In this document: positions 44,634 through 53,852 of the stretch, piece by piece | Layout of the letters: each line of letters opens with the position of its first letter | Position numbering within the stretch: position 1 is the stretch's first letter | Assembly (NCBI RefSeq): GCF_030674635.1 | Contig: NZ_CP089978.1 | Span: 682,001 to 746,000, forward strand | Reading direction: 5' to 3' | Source: Moraxella sp. ZY210820 | GTDB taxonomy: Bacteria; Pseudomonadota; Gammaproteobacteria; Pseudomonadales; Moraxellaceae | Length of the DNA stretch: 64,000 bases | Made by a program: the position numbers and the translations under genes | The notes under the pieces: model-generated | The model's database searches: none | Seen by the model: the letters and a program-made list of their open reading frames with translations, nothing else | Told to the model about the DNA's origin: nothing

Positions 44634-45941
44634 ATGAGAAGAATCGCTTTCTTGCTCTTGGGGCTTAGTTCGTCATCAGCATTTGCCAATACCGAAACAT
44701 GGTGGCAACCGTTTTCCGCACTCAACACAGGCGACACAGCGTGGGTGATGATGGCAACCATCTTGGTGCTATTTATGACCGTGCCAGGTTTGGCGTTATT
44801 TTATGGCGGAATGGTGCGTAAGAAAAATGTACTCAGTACCATGATGCACAGTTTTTCAGCAACCGCATTGATCGGAATTTTATGGGTGGTTATCGGCTAT
44901 TCACTGGCATTTACCGAAGGGAATTGGTTTATTGGCGGTTTTGAGCGTGTGCTGTTACATGGTATGAGCATTGATTTAGTAAATCAACAATTAACCATCT
45001 CACCTAATGCCCCTACTATTCCAGAATCTGTCTTTATGCTGTTTCAAATGACCTTTGGCATCATTTCTGTAGCCATTATTTCAGGTGCATTTGCTGAACG
45101 TATCAAATATTCTGTCATGATGTGGTTTTCAGGCTTGTGGTTTTTGCTGGTGTATGTACCGATTTGCCATTGGGTGTGGGGTGGTGGCTTTATGGCACAA
45201 GGCGGTGTACTGGATTATGCTGGCGGTACAGTGGTGCATATTAGTGCAGGGATTGCAGGTTTGGTTGTTGCGATTATGCTCGGTAAACGTGTCGGACACG
45301 GTAAAGAAGCTATGCCACCGCATAATATGGTGATTACGCTGATTGGTGCAGGGATGTTGTGGATTGGTTGGTTTGGTTTTAACGCAGGTTCGGCAATGTC
45401 CGCTAGTGCATCAGCAGGAATGGTGATGGTGGTTACCCAAGTTTCGGCAACGGCAGGGGCATTAACATGGTTGATTTGTGAAAAAATTGCAGGGCATCGC
45501 ACATCATCATTAGGTTTGGTTTCAGGAGTTGTGTCGGGATTGGTCGGTATTACACCTGCTGCTGGCTTTGTTGATACTACAGGTGCGTTGTGTATCGGCA
45601 TTTTAACCACGATGGGTACATTTTTATCAGTATCGATTATGAAACATAAATTGGGTTATGATGATTCTTTAGATGCGTTTGGTATTCATGGTTTTGGTGG
45701 AATTTTAGGAGCAATATTGACAGGGATATTTTTTAATAATGAAATATTTGCAGGGGATAAACAGATTTTTACACAAATTTTTATTCAGATTAAAGATGTT
45801 ATTATTACCGTAATTTATAGTGGCGTGATGAGTATTTTAATTTTAACTGTGGTCAAAAAAATCTGTAAAGGTTTGCGTGTTGAATATGATGATGAACGGG
45901 CAGGGTTAGATGTTAGTATTCACGGTGAACGCGTGGAATAA
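44634..45941 (+). CDS. amt: Ammonium transporter (Amt family)
   Basis: About 435 residues from ATG at 44634, after TTGGAG. Signal sequence (cleavage near AFANTE), then eleven membrane helices. Signature features: PGLALFYGGMVRKKNVLSTM, the periplasmic phenylalanine region, DYAGGTVVHISAGIAGLV (pore His) and DAFGIHGFGGILGAI (second pore His). It conducts NH4+/NH3 into the cell. No glnK lies beside it. The first two-thirds use richer-GC codons than the last third, an unusual internal change. Confidence 0.93.
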   Translation: MRRIAFLLLGLSSSSAFANTETWWQPFSALNTGDTAWVMMATILVLFMTVPGLALFYGGMVRKKNVLSTMMHSFSATALIGILWVVIGYSLAFTEGNWFIGGFERVLLHGMSIDLVNQQLTISPNAPTIPESVFMLFQMTFGIISVAIISGAFAERIKYSVMMWFSGLWFLLVYVPICHWVWGGGFMAQGGVLDYAGGTVVHISAGIAGLVVAIMLGKRVGHGKEAMPPHNMVITLIGAGMLWIGWFGFNAGSAMSASASAGMVMVVTQVSATAGALTWLICEKIAGHRTSSLGLVSGVVSGLVGITPAAGFVDTTGALCIGILTTMGTFLSVSIMKHKLGYDDSLDAFGIHGFGGILGAILTGIFFNNEIFAGDKQIFTQIFIQIKDVIITVIYSGVMSILILTVVKKICKGLRVEYDDERAGLDVSIHGERVE

Positions 45942-46065
45942 AGGATTGGATAAGACAAGGATGTTTTGACTCAATTTGGTTAGTGTCATGGTTAAGGTCA
46001 TGATTGAGATGTAAAAATAGTGGTGTTATAATGACCATATTATTTTTATGTGTCGGAGAAAACAA

Positions 46066-46239
46066 ATGATTATTGATATTGCACCTGTGTATGAACAACA
46101 ATCTAATGTCAAAATTGATATTCCTCGTATGGAACAAGCATTACAAAGCGAGCGTTTTTTAATGCCTCAAGGGTTAAGTATGGATGAAATGGAAGCATTT
46201 ATTTTAAATGTAGCGAGACAGAGTCGTGAAGTTTGGTAA
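46066..46239 (+). CDS. Small protein of unknown function
   Basis: 57 residues from ATG at 46066, with GGAG eight bases upstream; an earlier in-frame start is less likely. Hydrophilic, with a central KIDIPRMEQAL helix and C-terminal MEAFILNVARQSREVW. No signal peptide or known motif. The ribosome site and spacing favour a real gene. Confidence 0.55.
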   Translation: MIIDIAPVYEQQSNVKIDIPRMEQALQSERFLMPQGLSMDEMEAFILNVARQSREVW

Positions 46240-46294
46240 AACAATTATTTTATAGAAAAGATTTACACATTTAAATTATATTAAACATAAAGTT

Positions 46295-46384
46295 TGGCGG
46301 TGAGAGAGGGATTCGAACCCTCGATACGCGTAAACGTATACACACTTTCCAGGCGTGCTCCTTCAGCCACTCGGACACCTCACC
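46295..46384 (-). tRNA. tRNA-Ser (GGA anticodon)
   Basis: 90 bases on the minus strand with encoded CCA. Acceptor GGTGAG pairs with CTCACC, anticodon loop CTGGAAA, a long variable arm (GTATACGTTTACGCGTATC) typical of class II tRNAs, and T-loop GGTTCGAATCC. Confidence 0.95.
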
Positions 46385-46522
46385 ATATAAGATATTGAGT
46401 GGATTGAAATCATAACTAAAAAAATGGCTTTTGCCAAGTGATTTTTTTAAAATATCCAATTTTATGCTAATATAAGTGAGTTTAGAATTTACCTTATAGT
46501 ATGAAGAGAGAAGAGATAAGTC

Positions 46523-47569
46523 ATGCACTACAATAATCAAGTTAAAAAGATATGTTTATTAACAGTCGGTTTTTTTTTAACAGCTTGTAATGGTTATCAA
46601 TTACCTTTAGATATAACCTATAATCAAGAGCCAAGTTATTGTTGGGAGCAATTTTATCAACAAAATCCACCAGATATCCAAAAAGCTAATCTGAAAAAAC
46701 TTAATTATGCGTTGTGTTATCATGGTTTTAATATGGTATATTCAGGTGTATCTAAAACACCATTGTGGGTTGCAGAACATTTAACACCGACTCGTCTCAG
46801 TACACCATTAAAACGTCAAGATCATTTCCATGAAGAAGAACGAATTGATAAAGAACATCGTTCATTATTAACTGATTATCGTGGTTCAGGTTTTGACCGT
46901 GGACATATGGCACCGAATGGCGATATGTTTGATGAACAATCGCAATATGATAGTTTTACTTTAACGAATATGGTGCCACAACATCCTAAAAATAATCAGA
47001 ATATTTGGCGTGAAATTGAAGAAGCAACACGGGCAATGGTGCGTAAGCAACAGCAAGAAGTATATGTTATTACAGGTCCATTATTCGAGAAAAAACAGTT
47101 GCAAGCGATTGGCAATGGCGTGTTAGTACCAACGGCAGTATTTAAAGCGGTTTATTATCCTAAATTGGGTGTGGTAAGTGCTTATTATACACCGAATGAT
47201 GATTCACAAAGATATGAAATTATGAGTATTTGTGCTTTAGAGCAAAGAGCAGGTATCAATTTATTTCCTAAAATGAACCAAGATATGAAACGGGAAATTT
47301 ATAATTTACCATTAAATGCCAATGCGGTGAAAAGTAATCGTATTATTGAACTTAAGGCGATTGACCGTAAAAGCACTTGTGCCAATCCTGTAAGTGATGC
47401 CGAATTAGAATGGCAAAAACAACAATTTAAATGGGAAAATTTTAAGACCTTGCGTTATAGTACCATGCCACAAGGTTTATTTACTGAAACACCGCCTGAG
47501 CAAACAGTAAGTGAACAAATGGTAAATACGGCATTATTAAAAGTTGTGCGTATATTAAAAGATGAGTGA
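46523..47569 (+). CDS. Secreted/lipoprotein DNA/RNA non-specific endonuclease (DRGH family)
   Basis: 348 residues. N-terminal lipoprotein signal with lipobox LTAC, so probably membrane-anchored outside the cytoplasm. The nuclease domain contains FDRGHMAPNGDM (DRGH motif with catalytic His) and metal-site Asn in MVPQHPKNNQNIWREIEE. These NUC1/NucA-type enzymes cut DNA and RNA and serve in nutrient scavenging or biofilm turnover. Overlaps by four bases or abuts the next small gene. Confidence 0.88.
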   Translation: MHYNNQVKKICLLTVGFFLTACNGYQLPLDITYNQEPSYCWEQFYQQNPPDIQKANLKKLNYALCYHGFNMVYSGVSKTPLWVAEHLTPTRLSTPLKRQDHFHEEERIDKEHRSLLTDYRGSGFDRGHMAPNGDMFDEQSQYDSFTLTNMVPQHPKNNQNIWREIEEATRAMVRKQQQEVYVITGPLFEKKQLQAIGNGVLVPTAVFKAVYYPKLGVVSAYYTPNDDSQRYEIMSICALEQRAGINLFPKMNQDMKREIYNLPLNANAVKSNRIIELKAIDRKSTCANPVSDAELEWQKQQFKWENFKTLRYSTMPQGLFTETPPEQTVSEQMVNTALLKVVRILKDE

Positions 47570-47577
47570 GAATATTG

Positions 47578-47832
47578 ATGTTTAAAGTATATCAGGGTAA
47601 TGAATCGTGTCAATTTGATGATTTGACGGTTGAAAATCAAGCAGATGTAATTAATATTTATGGAAATTTACAGCTTTATCAAGACCGCCAAAGTTTAGTT
47701 CAAGCACAACAATTATTAGCATTATTACAAGATGTGGTGCAACATTTACAGGGTTTGGAACAACAGCAAAAATTAGTAGATAAGATTAATATTAAACCTA
47801 CTCGTTGGGTGGATAATCCTTTTGATTTTTGA
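47578..47832 (+). CDS. Small protein of unknown function, downstream of the nuclease
   Basis: About 84 residues from ATG at 47578 (an in-frame GTG at 47566 overlaps the nuclease end). Central helical stretch (QAQQLLALLQDVVQHLQGLEQQQKLV, shown in parts elsewhere) likely forms a coiled coil; C-terminus TRWVDNPFDF. No signal peptide. Adjacent placement suggests co-transcription with the nuclease; whether it is an inhibitor is speculation. Confidence 0.5.
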   Translation: MFKVYQGNESCQFDDLTVENQADVINIYGNLQLYQDRQSLVQAQQLLALLQDVVQHLQGLEQQQKLVDKINIKPTRWVDNPFDF

Positions 47833-47921
47833 TATTAAACATGGTGTTATATGATTGCAATCAGCTTATAGATATGATTAAATGTCATGCTATAAATCTA
47901 ACATCACAATAGGTGATTTTT

Positions 47922-48692
47922 ATGAATAAGTTGATGAGTATCACGATATTAAGTGGATTTTGTGGTTTGTTTTCAGGTTATACAATGGCAGACCATACAA
48001 ATGTTCAATATCGTATGTATGATGTTGTTGAAAATATTGCAGTTCATTATCCTGAGCAAAAATGGGCAATTCCTGCTCATCAGCAAATGTTAGTTTTTCC
48101 AATGGCAGGGGATATGATTAATAAGGATAATAAATATCCAGTTCGTGAAGTGGTAATACCGATCAATGCAGTTAAGCCAATCGATATTACAGCACAGCTT
48201 TCTCAAACTGGTACTGATATTAATCCTGTATTATTGCTCAATGTATCTGAAGCAAGTATTATTACTACATCTCAACCAATGATGGAGCAAGAGAAAAAGG
48301 ATTTAAAAATTAGTTTGCAACAAAATCATTTACAGTTTTTTTCAGATTATGGTCAATATGTAGAATTTGCTTTATATTGTCCAAGTCATGAGCGTAAGCA
48401 GGAAAAGCAAGGTGATTTTATGTTATTTTTAAATCGTACGAAGTTGAATGAAACCATACAAAATCAATTGCTTAAACAAGGTGCAATAACATTAATAGAT
48501 TATAAAAAACATCGAGATGTATTGAAATCTCTAACTTGTACGACTGATTTATATCCTGTTTTGGATGATATGTTGATTGTATTTTTGGATAGTCAGCAAG
48601 TAGAACGGCATACTACAACCAAGCAGAATAAACATCAATATGCGTGGACAGCAGTGCCATTCCCATTGCAAATCGTTTTTGGTGATGATTGA
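47922..48692 (+). CDS. Secreted protein of unknown function
   Basis: About 256 residues from ATG at 47922, with AGGTGA nine bases upstream. Signal peptide ending near GYTMADH, no lipobox and no membrane segments afterwards. Mature domain has VREVVIPINAVKPIDI, a FALYCPSHERK block and a C-terminal AVPFPLQIVFGDD. Probably periplasmic. Not recognised. Confidence 0.65.
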   Translation: MNKLMSITILSGFCGLFSGYTMADHTNVQYRMYDVVENIAVHYPEQKWAIPAHQQMLVFPMAGDMINKDNKYPVREVVIPINAVKPIDITAQLSQTGTDINPVLLLNVSEASIITTSQPMMEQEKKDLKISLQQNHLQFFSDYGQYVEFALYCPSHERKQEKQGDFMLFLNRTKLNETIQNQLLKQGAITLIDYKKHRDVLKSLTCTTDLYPVLDDMLIVFLDSQQVERHTTTKQNKHQYAWTAVPFPLQIVFGDD

Positions 48693-48703
48693 TGATATAA
48701 CGT

Positions 48704-48851
48704 TATTCTCAACTTATAGTAAGTTATTGATTTTGTGTAGTGATTATTAGGTAAACTTTTTGTAAAATCAATGAATTAAGAGTGTGTCATATGTTCCTAA
48801 CGACTCAATAATGAGTTAAATTTAGCATATTATGATTTTAAGTTGAGAATA
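48704..48851. repeat. Dispersed inverted-repeat element, family B
   Basis: Starts TATTCTCAACTTATAGTAAG and ends AAGTTGAGAATA, the same ends as the copy at 6309-6422, but with a different interior. Non-coding; it fills most of the gap before leuC. Confidence 0.6.
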
Positions 48852-48896
48852 GCGTAAATTATTCCTAAAACTTATTAAATTTATAAAAATCATAAA

Positions 48897-48925
48897 TTAG
48901 ATTTATTATTTTATTATGCTATAAT
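48897..48925 (+). promoter_or_regulatory. Candidate leuC promoter
   Basis: TTAGAT, 17-base spacer, TATAAT at 48920-48925, about 44 bases before the leuC start. No leader peptide rich in leucine codons is visible, so classic attenuation seems absent. Confidence 0.5.
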
Positions 48926-48968
48926 GCAGAAAGTTTTAACATTTTACCCAACCATTCGGAGATGAGAA

Positions 48969-50390
48969 ATGGCAGGCAGAACTTTATATGACAAACTTTG
49001 GGACGACCATTTGGTCAAACAGCGTGATGACGGCTCATCATTGATTTATATAGACCGTCAATTATTGCACGAAGTAACCAGTCCACAAGCATTTGAAGGC
49101 TTACAACTTGCAGGGCGTACCCCTTGGCGTTTGTCGGCGAATATTGCAACGCCAGACCACAATGTGCCAACATCGACTAAAGAGCGTTCACAAGGTATTT
49201 CGGGTATTGAAGACGATACTTCTCGCATTCAAGTTAAAACCCTTGATGATAACTGTAAAACTTTTAATGTGGTGCAATTTGGTATTAATGATGACCGTCA
49301 GGGTATTGTTCATGTTGTTGGTCCTGAACAAGGCTTGACCTTGCCGGGAATGACGGTGGTATGTGGCGATAGTCATACTGCAACACATGGTGCTTTGGGC
49401 TGTTTGGCTCATGGCATTGGTACATCGGAAGTTGAACACGTGCTTGCTACACAATGTCTTGTACAAAAGAAAATGAAAAATATGCTGGTGCGAGTGGACG
49501 GTAAATTGGGCAAAGGTGTTACCCCAAAAGACGTGATTTTGGCAATCATCGGCAAAATTGGCACGGCAGGTGGTACAGGCTATGCCATTGAATTTGGTGG
49601 ACAAGTGTTTCGTGATATGTCGATTGAAGGACGTATGACGGTGTGTAATATGGCAATTGAAGGTGGTGCAAGGGTTGGACTTGTAGCTGTAGATGATAAA
49701 ACCATTGACTATGTCAAAGGTCGTCCATACGCTCCAACTGGTGAAAATTGGGATAAAGCAGTTGCTTATTGGAATACCTTAAAATCGGACGATGATGCTC
49801 ATTTTGATGCGGTAGTTGTGTTAAATGGCGATGAGATTGAACCACAAATTTCTTGGGGAACTTCGCCTGAAATGGTCATTCCAGTATCTAAAACTGTACC
49901 AACGCTTGATATGGCAAAAGATGAAGTACAAAAAAATGATTGGACACGAGCTTATCAATATATGGGCTTAACTGCTGGTCAATCATTGTCTGATATTACC
50001 CTTGACCGTGTGTTTATTGGTTCTTGTACAAACTCTCGTATTGAAGATTTAAGAGAAGTTGCCAAAATCGTTGAAGGTAAAAAAGTGGCGAGTACGATTA
50101 AACAAGCAATGGTTGTAGCAGGTTCAGGGCAAGTCAAAAAACAAGCGGAACGTGAAGGTTTGGATAAAATCTTTATTGATGCGGGATTTGAATGGCGTGA
50201 GCCAGGGTGTTCAATGTGTCTTGCGATGAATGCGGATAAATTGCAATCAGGTGAACATTGTGCTAGCACTTCCAACCGTAACTTTGAAGGTCGTCAAGGC
50301 AATGGCGGTCGTACGCACCTTGTTAGCCCTGCAATGGCGGCAGCGGCGGCAATTCACGGACATTTTGTGGATGTGCGGACGGTGGCGTAA
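48969..50390 (+). CDS. leuC: 3-isopropylmalate dehydratase large subunit
   Basis: 473 residues, aconitase family. The [4Fe-4S] cysteines are visible in [16 protein letters not shown] and in [15 protein letters not shown]; other conserved blocks are [14 protein letters not shown] and [16 protein letters not shown]. With LeuD it isomerises 2- to 3-isopropylmalate in leucine synthesis. Normally followed by leuD; here eight genes and about 3.9 kb of cargo intervene. Richer-GC codon use than leuB, suggesting this copy and leuD arrived from another lineage. Confidence 0.95.
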   Translation: MAGRTLYDKLWDDHLVKQRDDGSSLIYIDRQLLHEVTSPQAFEGLQLAGRTPWRLSANIATPDHNVPTSTKERSQGISGIEDDTSRIQVKTLDDNCKTFNVVQFGINDDRQGIVHVVGPEQGLTLPGMTVVCGDSHTATHGALGCLAHGIGTSEVEHVLATQCLVQKKMKNMLVRVDGKLGKGVTPKDVILAIIGKIGTAGGTGYAIEFGGQVFRDMSIEGRMTVCNMAIEGGARVGLVAVDDKTIDYVKGRPYAPTGENWDKAVAYWNTLKSDDDAHFDAVVVLNGDEIEPQISWGTSPEMVIPVSKTVPTLDMAKDEVQKNDWTRAYQYMGLTAGQSLSDITLDRVFIGSCTNSRIEDLREVAKIVEGKKVASTIKQAMVVAGSGQVKKQAEREGLDKIFIDAGFEWREPGCSMCLAMNADKLQSGEHCASTSNRNFEGRQGNGGRTHLVSPAMAAAAAIHGHFVDVRTVA

Positions 50391-50396
50391 GGCGTG

Positions 50397-50436
50397 AAAA
50401 TAAGACAATCTGTGATATGATGGGTTGTCTTATTTT
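50397..50436 (+). terminator. Hairpin terminator after leuC, near copy of 51577-51612
   Basis: AAAATAAGACAAT pairs with (G)TTGTCTTATTTT. The loop TCTGTGATATGAT is nearly the same as in the second copy. Confidence 0.7.
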
Positions 50437-50458
50437 AAATTAAAGCAAAGGTGTTTTT

Positions 50459-51121
50459 ATGAAAACTGCAGAACAACGCAAGCAATTATCCATTGAACAA
50501 CTAAAAAATGAGGGCATTGCCTATATTGATTGGTTGCCAGTCATAGAAGATGAAAGCGAAGCTGAATTAAAAACACCATTGGAAATCGCAAAACGCTTAA
50601 TCGCCTGTATGCTGTGCATTCAAGCAAGTTTTGACCAAAGAAATGATGATTATGATGTAGAAGTTGTTATTTTTTATCAAAAACTATTAAAGCAATTTCA
50701 AATTGATAATTTAACCGAAAAAGAGTTGATTGTCTTTGAGCAAAAAGGCGATGAGCAAGATTTGCTTAATATGACTTGGAAATATGAAGCGTGTTGGGCA
50801 TTATTATGGGCATTGGGTTTAATTGATGAATTAAAATTCCCAAATGAACCAATGACCCACGATGAATGCCATTTTGCGATTGAGGTGGTTTCTAGTAATG
50901 CAGATATTGATGAATTTTTGTCAAAAATCAAAATGCGTTCACTTGATGAAATTTTAGACCAAGCTGATTTAATTTATCGTTATCATTGGGCGTGTGTGGA
51001 CGCTCGTATTAATGGCAAGGAAGTTAATTTAGATGGTAGTGTCGTTATGGAACGTCGTGCAGGATTGGATTGGTTGTTTAGAGTTGATGCAGATTGGGAT
51101 TATCCTGATTTAAATACTTAA
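50459..51121 (+). CDS. DUF4272-like protein
   Basis: 220 residues, acidic and soluble. The opening RKQLSIEQLKNEGIAYIDWLPVI, the central WKYEACWALLWALGLIDELKFP and the C-terminal YRYHWACVDARINGK...VVMERRAGLDWLF match DUF4272, an uncharacterised family often seen near polymorphic-toxin or accessory genes. First cargo gene between leuC and leuD; it starts 22 bases after the hairpin that follows leuC. Confidence 0.72.
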   Translation: MKTAEQRKQLSIEQLKNEGIAYIDWLPVIEDESEAELKTPLEIAKRLIACMLCIQASFDQRNDDYDVEVVIFYQKLLKQFQIDNLTEKELIVFEQKGDEQDLLNMTWKYEACWALLWALGLIDELKFPNEPMTHDECHFAIEVVSSNADIDEFLSKIKMRSLDEILDQADLIYRYHWACVDARINGKEVNLDGSVVMERRAGLDWLFRVDADWDYPDLNT

Positions 51122-51249
51122 TATTTTGCATAGATTATGAAATTAGCTCAATGATAGGTAATATAACTTTACAAAAAAATAAGTATTATCCAAAATTAAG
51201 TATAAATCCATAGTTATAATATGGTTTTGTTTGATATTGTGGAGCTTTT

Positions 51250-51570
51250 ATGCAAAGACTACTTTTAACCTTACCATTCATTGTAACTTTAACCGCTTGT
51301 GTTGCTCCAGTTGTTGAGAGCAACGGTAAAACAGTACCTGTGCTTATTCAAACGCCAACACCTGCGGTGATTATTGATGCACGTGAAACAACTAAAATTG
51401 ACCCACAAGCACCAATCTATGTATGTAAATTAAAACCATTTATCGATACTTATCAGAGTGAAAATATCAATCGTGGTAAGGCAAAATTGGCAGTGCAAAA
51501 AAAATGTCTTGCGGATAATGACGAAATGTTTTGCCAAGAAAAAGATATTGAATGTACAGAATATAAATAA
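51250..51570 (+). CDS. Small predicted lipoprotein
   Basis: 106 residues. Lipoprotein signal with lipobox LTAC near residue 17, an extended Pro/Thr region (TPVLIQTPTPA type) and a C-terminal part with five cysteines (YVCKLKPFI, KKCLADNDEMFCQEKDIEC), probably disulphide-bonded outside the cytoplasm. Function unknown. Preceded by GTGGAG. Followed by the second copy of the AAGACAATC hairpin. Confidence 0.65.
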   Translation: MQRLLLTLPFIVTLTACVAPVVESNGKTVPVLIQTPTPAVIIDARETTKIDPQAPIYVCKLKPFIDTYQSENINRGKAKLAVQKKCLADNDEMFCQEKDIECTEYK

Positions 51571-51576
51571 TGGTTA

Positions 51577-51612
51577 AATAAGACAATCTGTGTTATGATT
51601 GTCTTATTTTTT
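51577..51612 (+). terminator. Second copy of the AATAAGACAATC hairpin terminator
   Basis: AATAAGACAATC pairs with GATTGTCTTATT and is followed by TTTT. Same stem and loop as at 50397-50436, marking module boundaries within the cargo. Confidence 0.75.
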
Positions 51613-51629
51613 AATTAGGGCATGATAAA

Positions 51630-51986
51630 ATGTCTTTTTGCCAATTTGTTACAGTTATTTCCAATAATACGCTCAATAAAATTCCCAAAGAATATGCTCA
51701 TCAACGTATATTTTTGGCAACAATTGCGTTGATGCCAATGTATTTAGAGATTCATCGTTTAGATTTGTGGGAAATGGCTTGTCAAAATGCCTATATAGAA
51801 AAAGATTATCGACCTTTGTCTGATAAAATGGAACAATTGATTATGGATATTTTTGATTTTGCTAGAGTTAATCTTTATTGTGCTTATGATAAGATAATTG
51901 CCGAAAAAGAATGGTTGATATTAAGACAGCAATTTATTGAGCAACAGATTGCCTTTCCTGATTATTATGATTTTGGGCGGTGGTAA
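51630..51986 (+). CDS. Small cytosolic protein of unknown function
   Basis: 118 residues, mostly helical, rich in aromatic residues (FPDYYDFGRW at the C-terminus), no signal peptide. Central AHQRIFLATIALMPMYLEIHRLDLWEMA helix pair. AT-rich like the next two genes. Not recognised. Possibly forms a set with the protein at 51992, six bases downstream. Confidence 0.5.
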   Translation: MSFCQFVTVISNNTLNKIPKEYAHQRIFLATIALMPMYLEIHRLDLWEMACQNAYIEKDYRPLSDKMEQLIMDIFDFARVNLYCAYDKIIAEKEWLILRQQFIEQQIAFPDYYDFGRW

Positions 51987-51991
51987 TTTTA

Positions 51992-52312
51992 ATGAGTTAT
52001 TCTGAACTGATTAAAACCTTAATCATTGACCCAATTGCCATAGCTGATGAATTATGGGTATTTAAAATTGAAATATTTAAACATTCACAAAAAGGTTATT
52101 TTGCGACCCTTTGGCGGTTGGATATGTATAATATCCAACCAACTTTTCCAACCGTAACAGGGCATATTGCTAGTGAAAGTTTCTTTATTGATGATAGTTT
52201 TCGTTTTGATGGTTTGGGATTATATGGCGATGATTTAAAATATTTTAAAACGCTTGATGATTGTCAAACTTATGTGTTAAAGTGTATTAGCGATAATTTT
52301 AATTTATCTTAA
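51992..52312 (+). CDS. Small cytosolic protein of unknown function
   Basis: About 107 residues from ATG at 51992 (an in-frame GTG at 51980 overlaps the previous gene). Mixed alpha/beta, with FKIEIFKHSQKGYFATLWRLD and YFKTLDDCQTYVLKCI. No signal peptide. Not recognised; resembles small immunity-type proteins only in size and context. Confidence 0.45.
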   Translation: MSYSELIKTLIIDPIAIADELWVFKIEIFKHSQKGYFATLWRLDMYNIQPTFPTVTGHIASESFFIDDSFRFDGLGLYGDDLKYFKTLDDCQTYVLKCISDNFNLS

Positions 52313-52319
52313 ATGACAA

Positions 52320-52901
52320 ATGAATTATTTGGAACAAACCGAACGCTTAATCCGTGAAATCAATCAAATTCACGCCCAATATTCAGCCGATTATTTTGAA
52401 ACAGGTAAGGTTGAAAAAGTGAATTTATCACGCACGCTTGCCAATGTGCCAACTGAGCATATTTTAGCGTATCGGCTAAACTTGCACGAAGCAATTAACG
52501 ATTATTTATTTTTTGCCGATATTAAAGACATTCATTTTTATTATCGTGTCAAAACCACCGAAAGCATTAATGATAAGATACAGCGATATTTATTAAGAGA
52601 AAATCAATATCCTGTAAATAACATTTTAAATGATATTTTTGGGGCAAGAATGATTTTGCCGTCTGAATGTATTGGCGATATTTTAAATCATTTAGATGCC
52701 TATAAAGAAAAATATCAACTAAAAAATTGGTATTTGCGAGATGTAGATGGCTATATTGGCATTCATATTTATTTTAAAAATGCCAGCAATTTTTATTATC
52801 CTTGGGAATTACAAATTTGGGATATTAAAGATGCCAAAGCCAATATCCAAAGCCATCGTTTGTATAAACGAGACTTTGTAAATCATTTAACTCAAACCTA
52901 A
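52320..52901 (+). CDS. RelA/SpoT-like nucleotidyltransferase-domain protein
   Basis: 193 residues, no other domain. It follows the synthetase pattern of RelA/SpoT: FYYRVKTTESINDKIQRY (Arg/Lys substrate site), NDIFGARMILP (metal Asp and G-loop Arg), GYIGIHIYFKN (His) and YPWELQIWDIKDA (catalytic Glu). Family members make (p)ppGpp or pppApp, and some small forms are toxins that pyrophosphorylate tRNA. The key residues appear intact, so it may be active. Starts eight bases after the previous gene, with no typical hydrolase domain. No cognate antitoxin identified. Confidence 0.65.
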   Translation: MNYLEQTERLIREINQIHAQYSADYFETGKVEKVNLSRTLANVPTEHILAYRLNLHEAINDYLFFADIKDIHFYYRVKTTESINDKIQRYLLRENQYPVNNILNDIFGARMILPSECIGDILNHLDAYKEKYQLKNWYLRDVDGYIGIHIYFKNASNFYYPWELQIWDIKDAKANIQSHRLYKRDFVNHLTQT

Positions 52902-52913
52902 AAAGGAGCTTTT

Positions 52914-53447
52914 ATGAACGACTTAGCTAAAAACACTTACATCGATGTGCGTAACCCTGCCCAAAATGCTGGTGAAATGGTGTTATTCTGTGCCGATATT
53001 AAAGAGGGCGATACGCTGTCCAATGACTATGTCGCCAATATTTGGGGCTTTACTGGCAATAATATCAGTCCCAATCTTAAATGGCAAAACGCCCCAAGCG
53101 AGACCAAAAGTTTTGTGCTGACAATGTACGACCCAGACGCTCCGACAGGCTGTGGTTTTTGGCATTGGAATGTGTTTAATATTCCTGCCGATTGGAATGA
53201 ATTACCAAAAGGCAAATCGGGTGAGTTTGGTAATGGTATTTTAGAATTAAAAAATGACGCTTCCCTTGATGGTTTTATTGGGGCATTTCCGCCCAAAGGC
53301 GATAAACCGCACCGTTATATTTTTACCTTATACGCCCTAAATGAAATGCTGGATTTGCCAAATACCATAAGCCCTGCGGTTTTGGGCTTTAATTTAAATG
53401 GTAAAGTATTGGCAACAGCAAGTTTGACGGCTTATTATAGTTGGTAA
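52914..53447 (+). CDS. YbhB/YbcL-family PEBP-like protein
   Basis: 177 residues, phosphatidylethanolamine-binding protein fold. NNISPNLKWQNAPSETKSFVLTMYDPDAPTGCGFWHWNVFNIP is the signature region (shown here in the DPDAP and HWNVFNIP motifs), followed by PPKGDKPHRYIFTLYAL. Cytosolic, no signal peptide. Bacterial members have no settled function. Strong AAGGAG eight bases before ATG. Richer-GC codons, similar to leuC/leuD rather than the AT-rich small genes before it. Confidence 0.85.
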   Translation: MNDLAKNTYIDVRNPAQNAGEMVLFCADIKEGDTLSNDYVANIWGFTGNNISPNLKWQNAPSETKSFVLTMYDPDAPTGCGFWHWNVFNIPADWNELPKGKSGEFGNGILELKNDASLDGFIGAFPPKGDKPHRYIFTLYALNEMLDLPNTISPAVLGFNLNGKVLATASLTAYYSW

Positions 53448-53474
53448 ATTGAATGTCAATTAAAAGGATAAATT

Positions 53475-53849
53475 ATGCAAACCATAACATTGTCTATCCA
53501 CGAAAATCATTTGGCAAAACTTATCAACTTTTTGGTAAGTTTGCCAAAAAATGATGTAAAAGTTTTGGAAAATTCATCTGATATGAACTCACTATTTGGT
53601 TCTTGGGAAGATGACAGAACGGCTGATGAAATTATTCAAGATATTAAAAATAATTCTAATGATGTGATATTAGAAAAGGATATTGATGACTATTCATCTT
53701 TGGATTATTTGGCGGTCAGTGAAGATAAAACTGATAAAGATTGGATTACCAATTTTTTGGCAATGACCGAAAAGGCATCAAAAAATATTGCTACGCATTT
53801 GCCACAAAATGAGCGTGGCTGGACAAGAGATGATATCTATGAGCGATAA
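53475..53849 (+). CDS. Probable antitoxin of the PIN-domain toxin pair
   Basis: 124 residues, acidic. N-terminal MQTITLSIHENHLAKLINFL strand-helix resembles a small DNA-binding or dimerisation module, and the C-terminal LPQNERGWTRDDIYER tail resembles those of antitoxins that thread into PIN toxins. It precedes a VapC-like gene by three bases, the standard antitoxin-first order. Family assignment is by context; I cannot place it in a named VapB type. Confidence 0.6.
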   Translation: MQTITLSIHENHLAKLINFLVSLPKNDVKVLENSSDMNSLFGSWEDDRTADEIIQDIKNNSNDVILEKDIDDYSSLDYLAVSEDKTDKDWITNFLAMTEKASKNIATHLPQNERGWTRDDIYER

Positions 53850-53852
53850 AGT

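Noticed and set aside
45215..45610. Antisense 131-codon frame in amt
   Set aside because: Lies wholly within the conserved membrane helices of the ammonium transporter on the opposite strand, a shadow frame.
48853..48968. Leucine leader peptide/attenuator upstream of leuC
   Set aside because: No short frame rich in leucine codons and no terminator hairpin with T-run before the leuC start.
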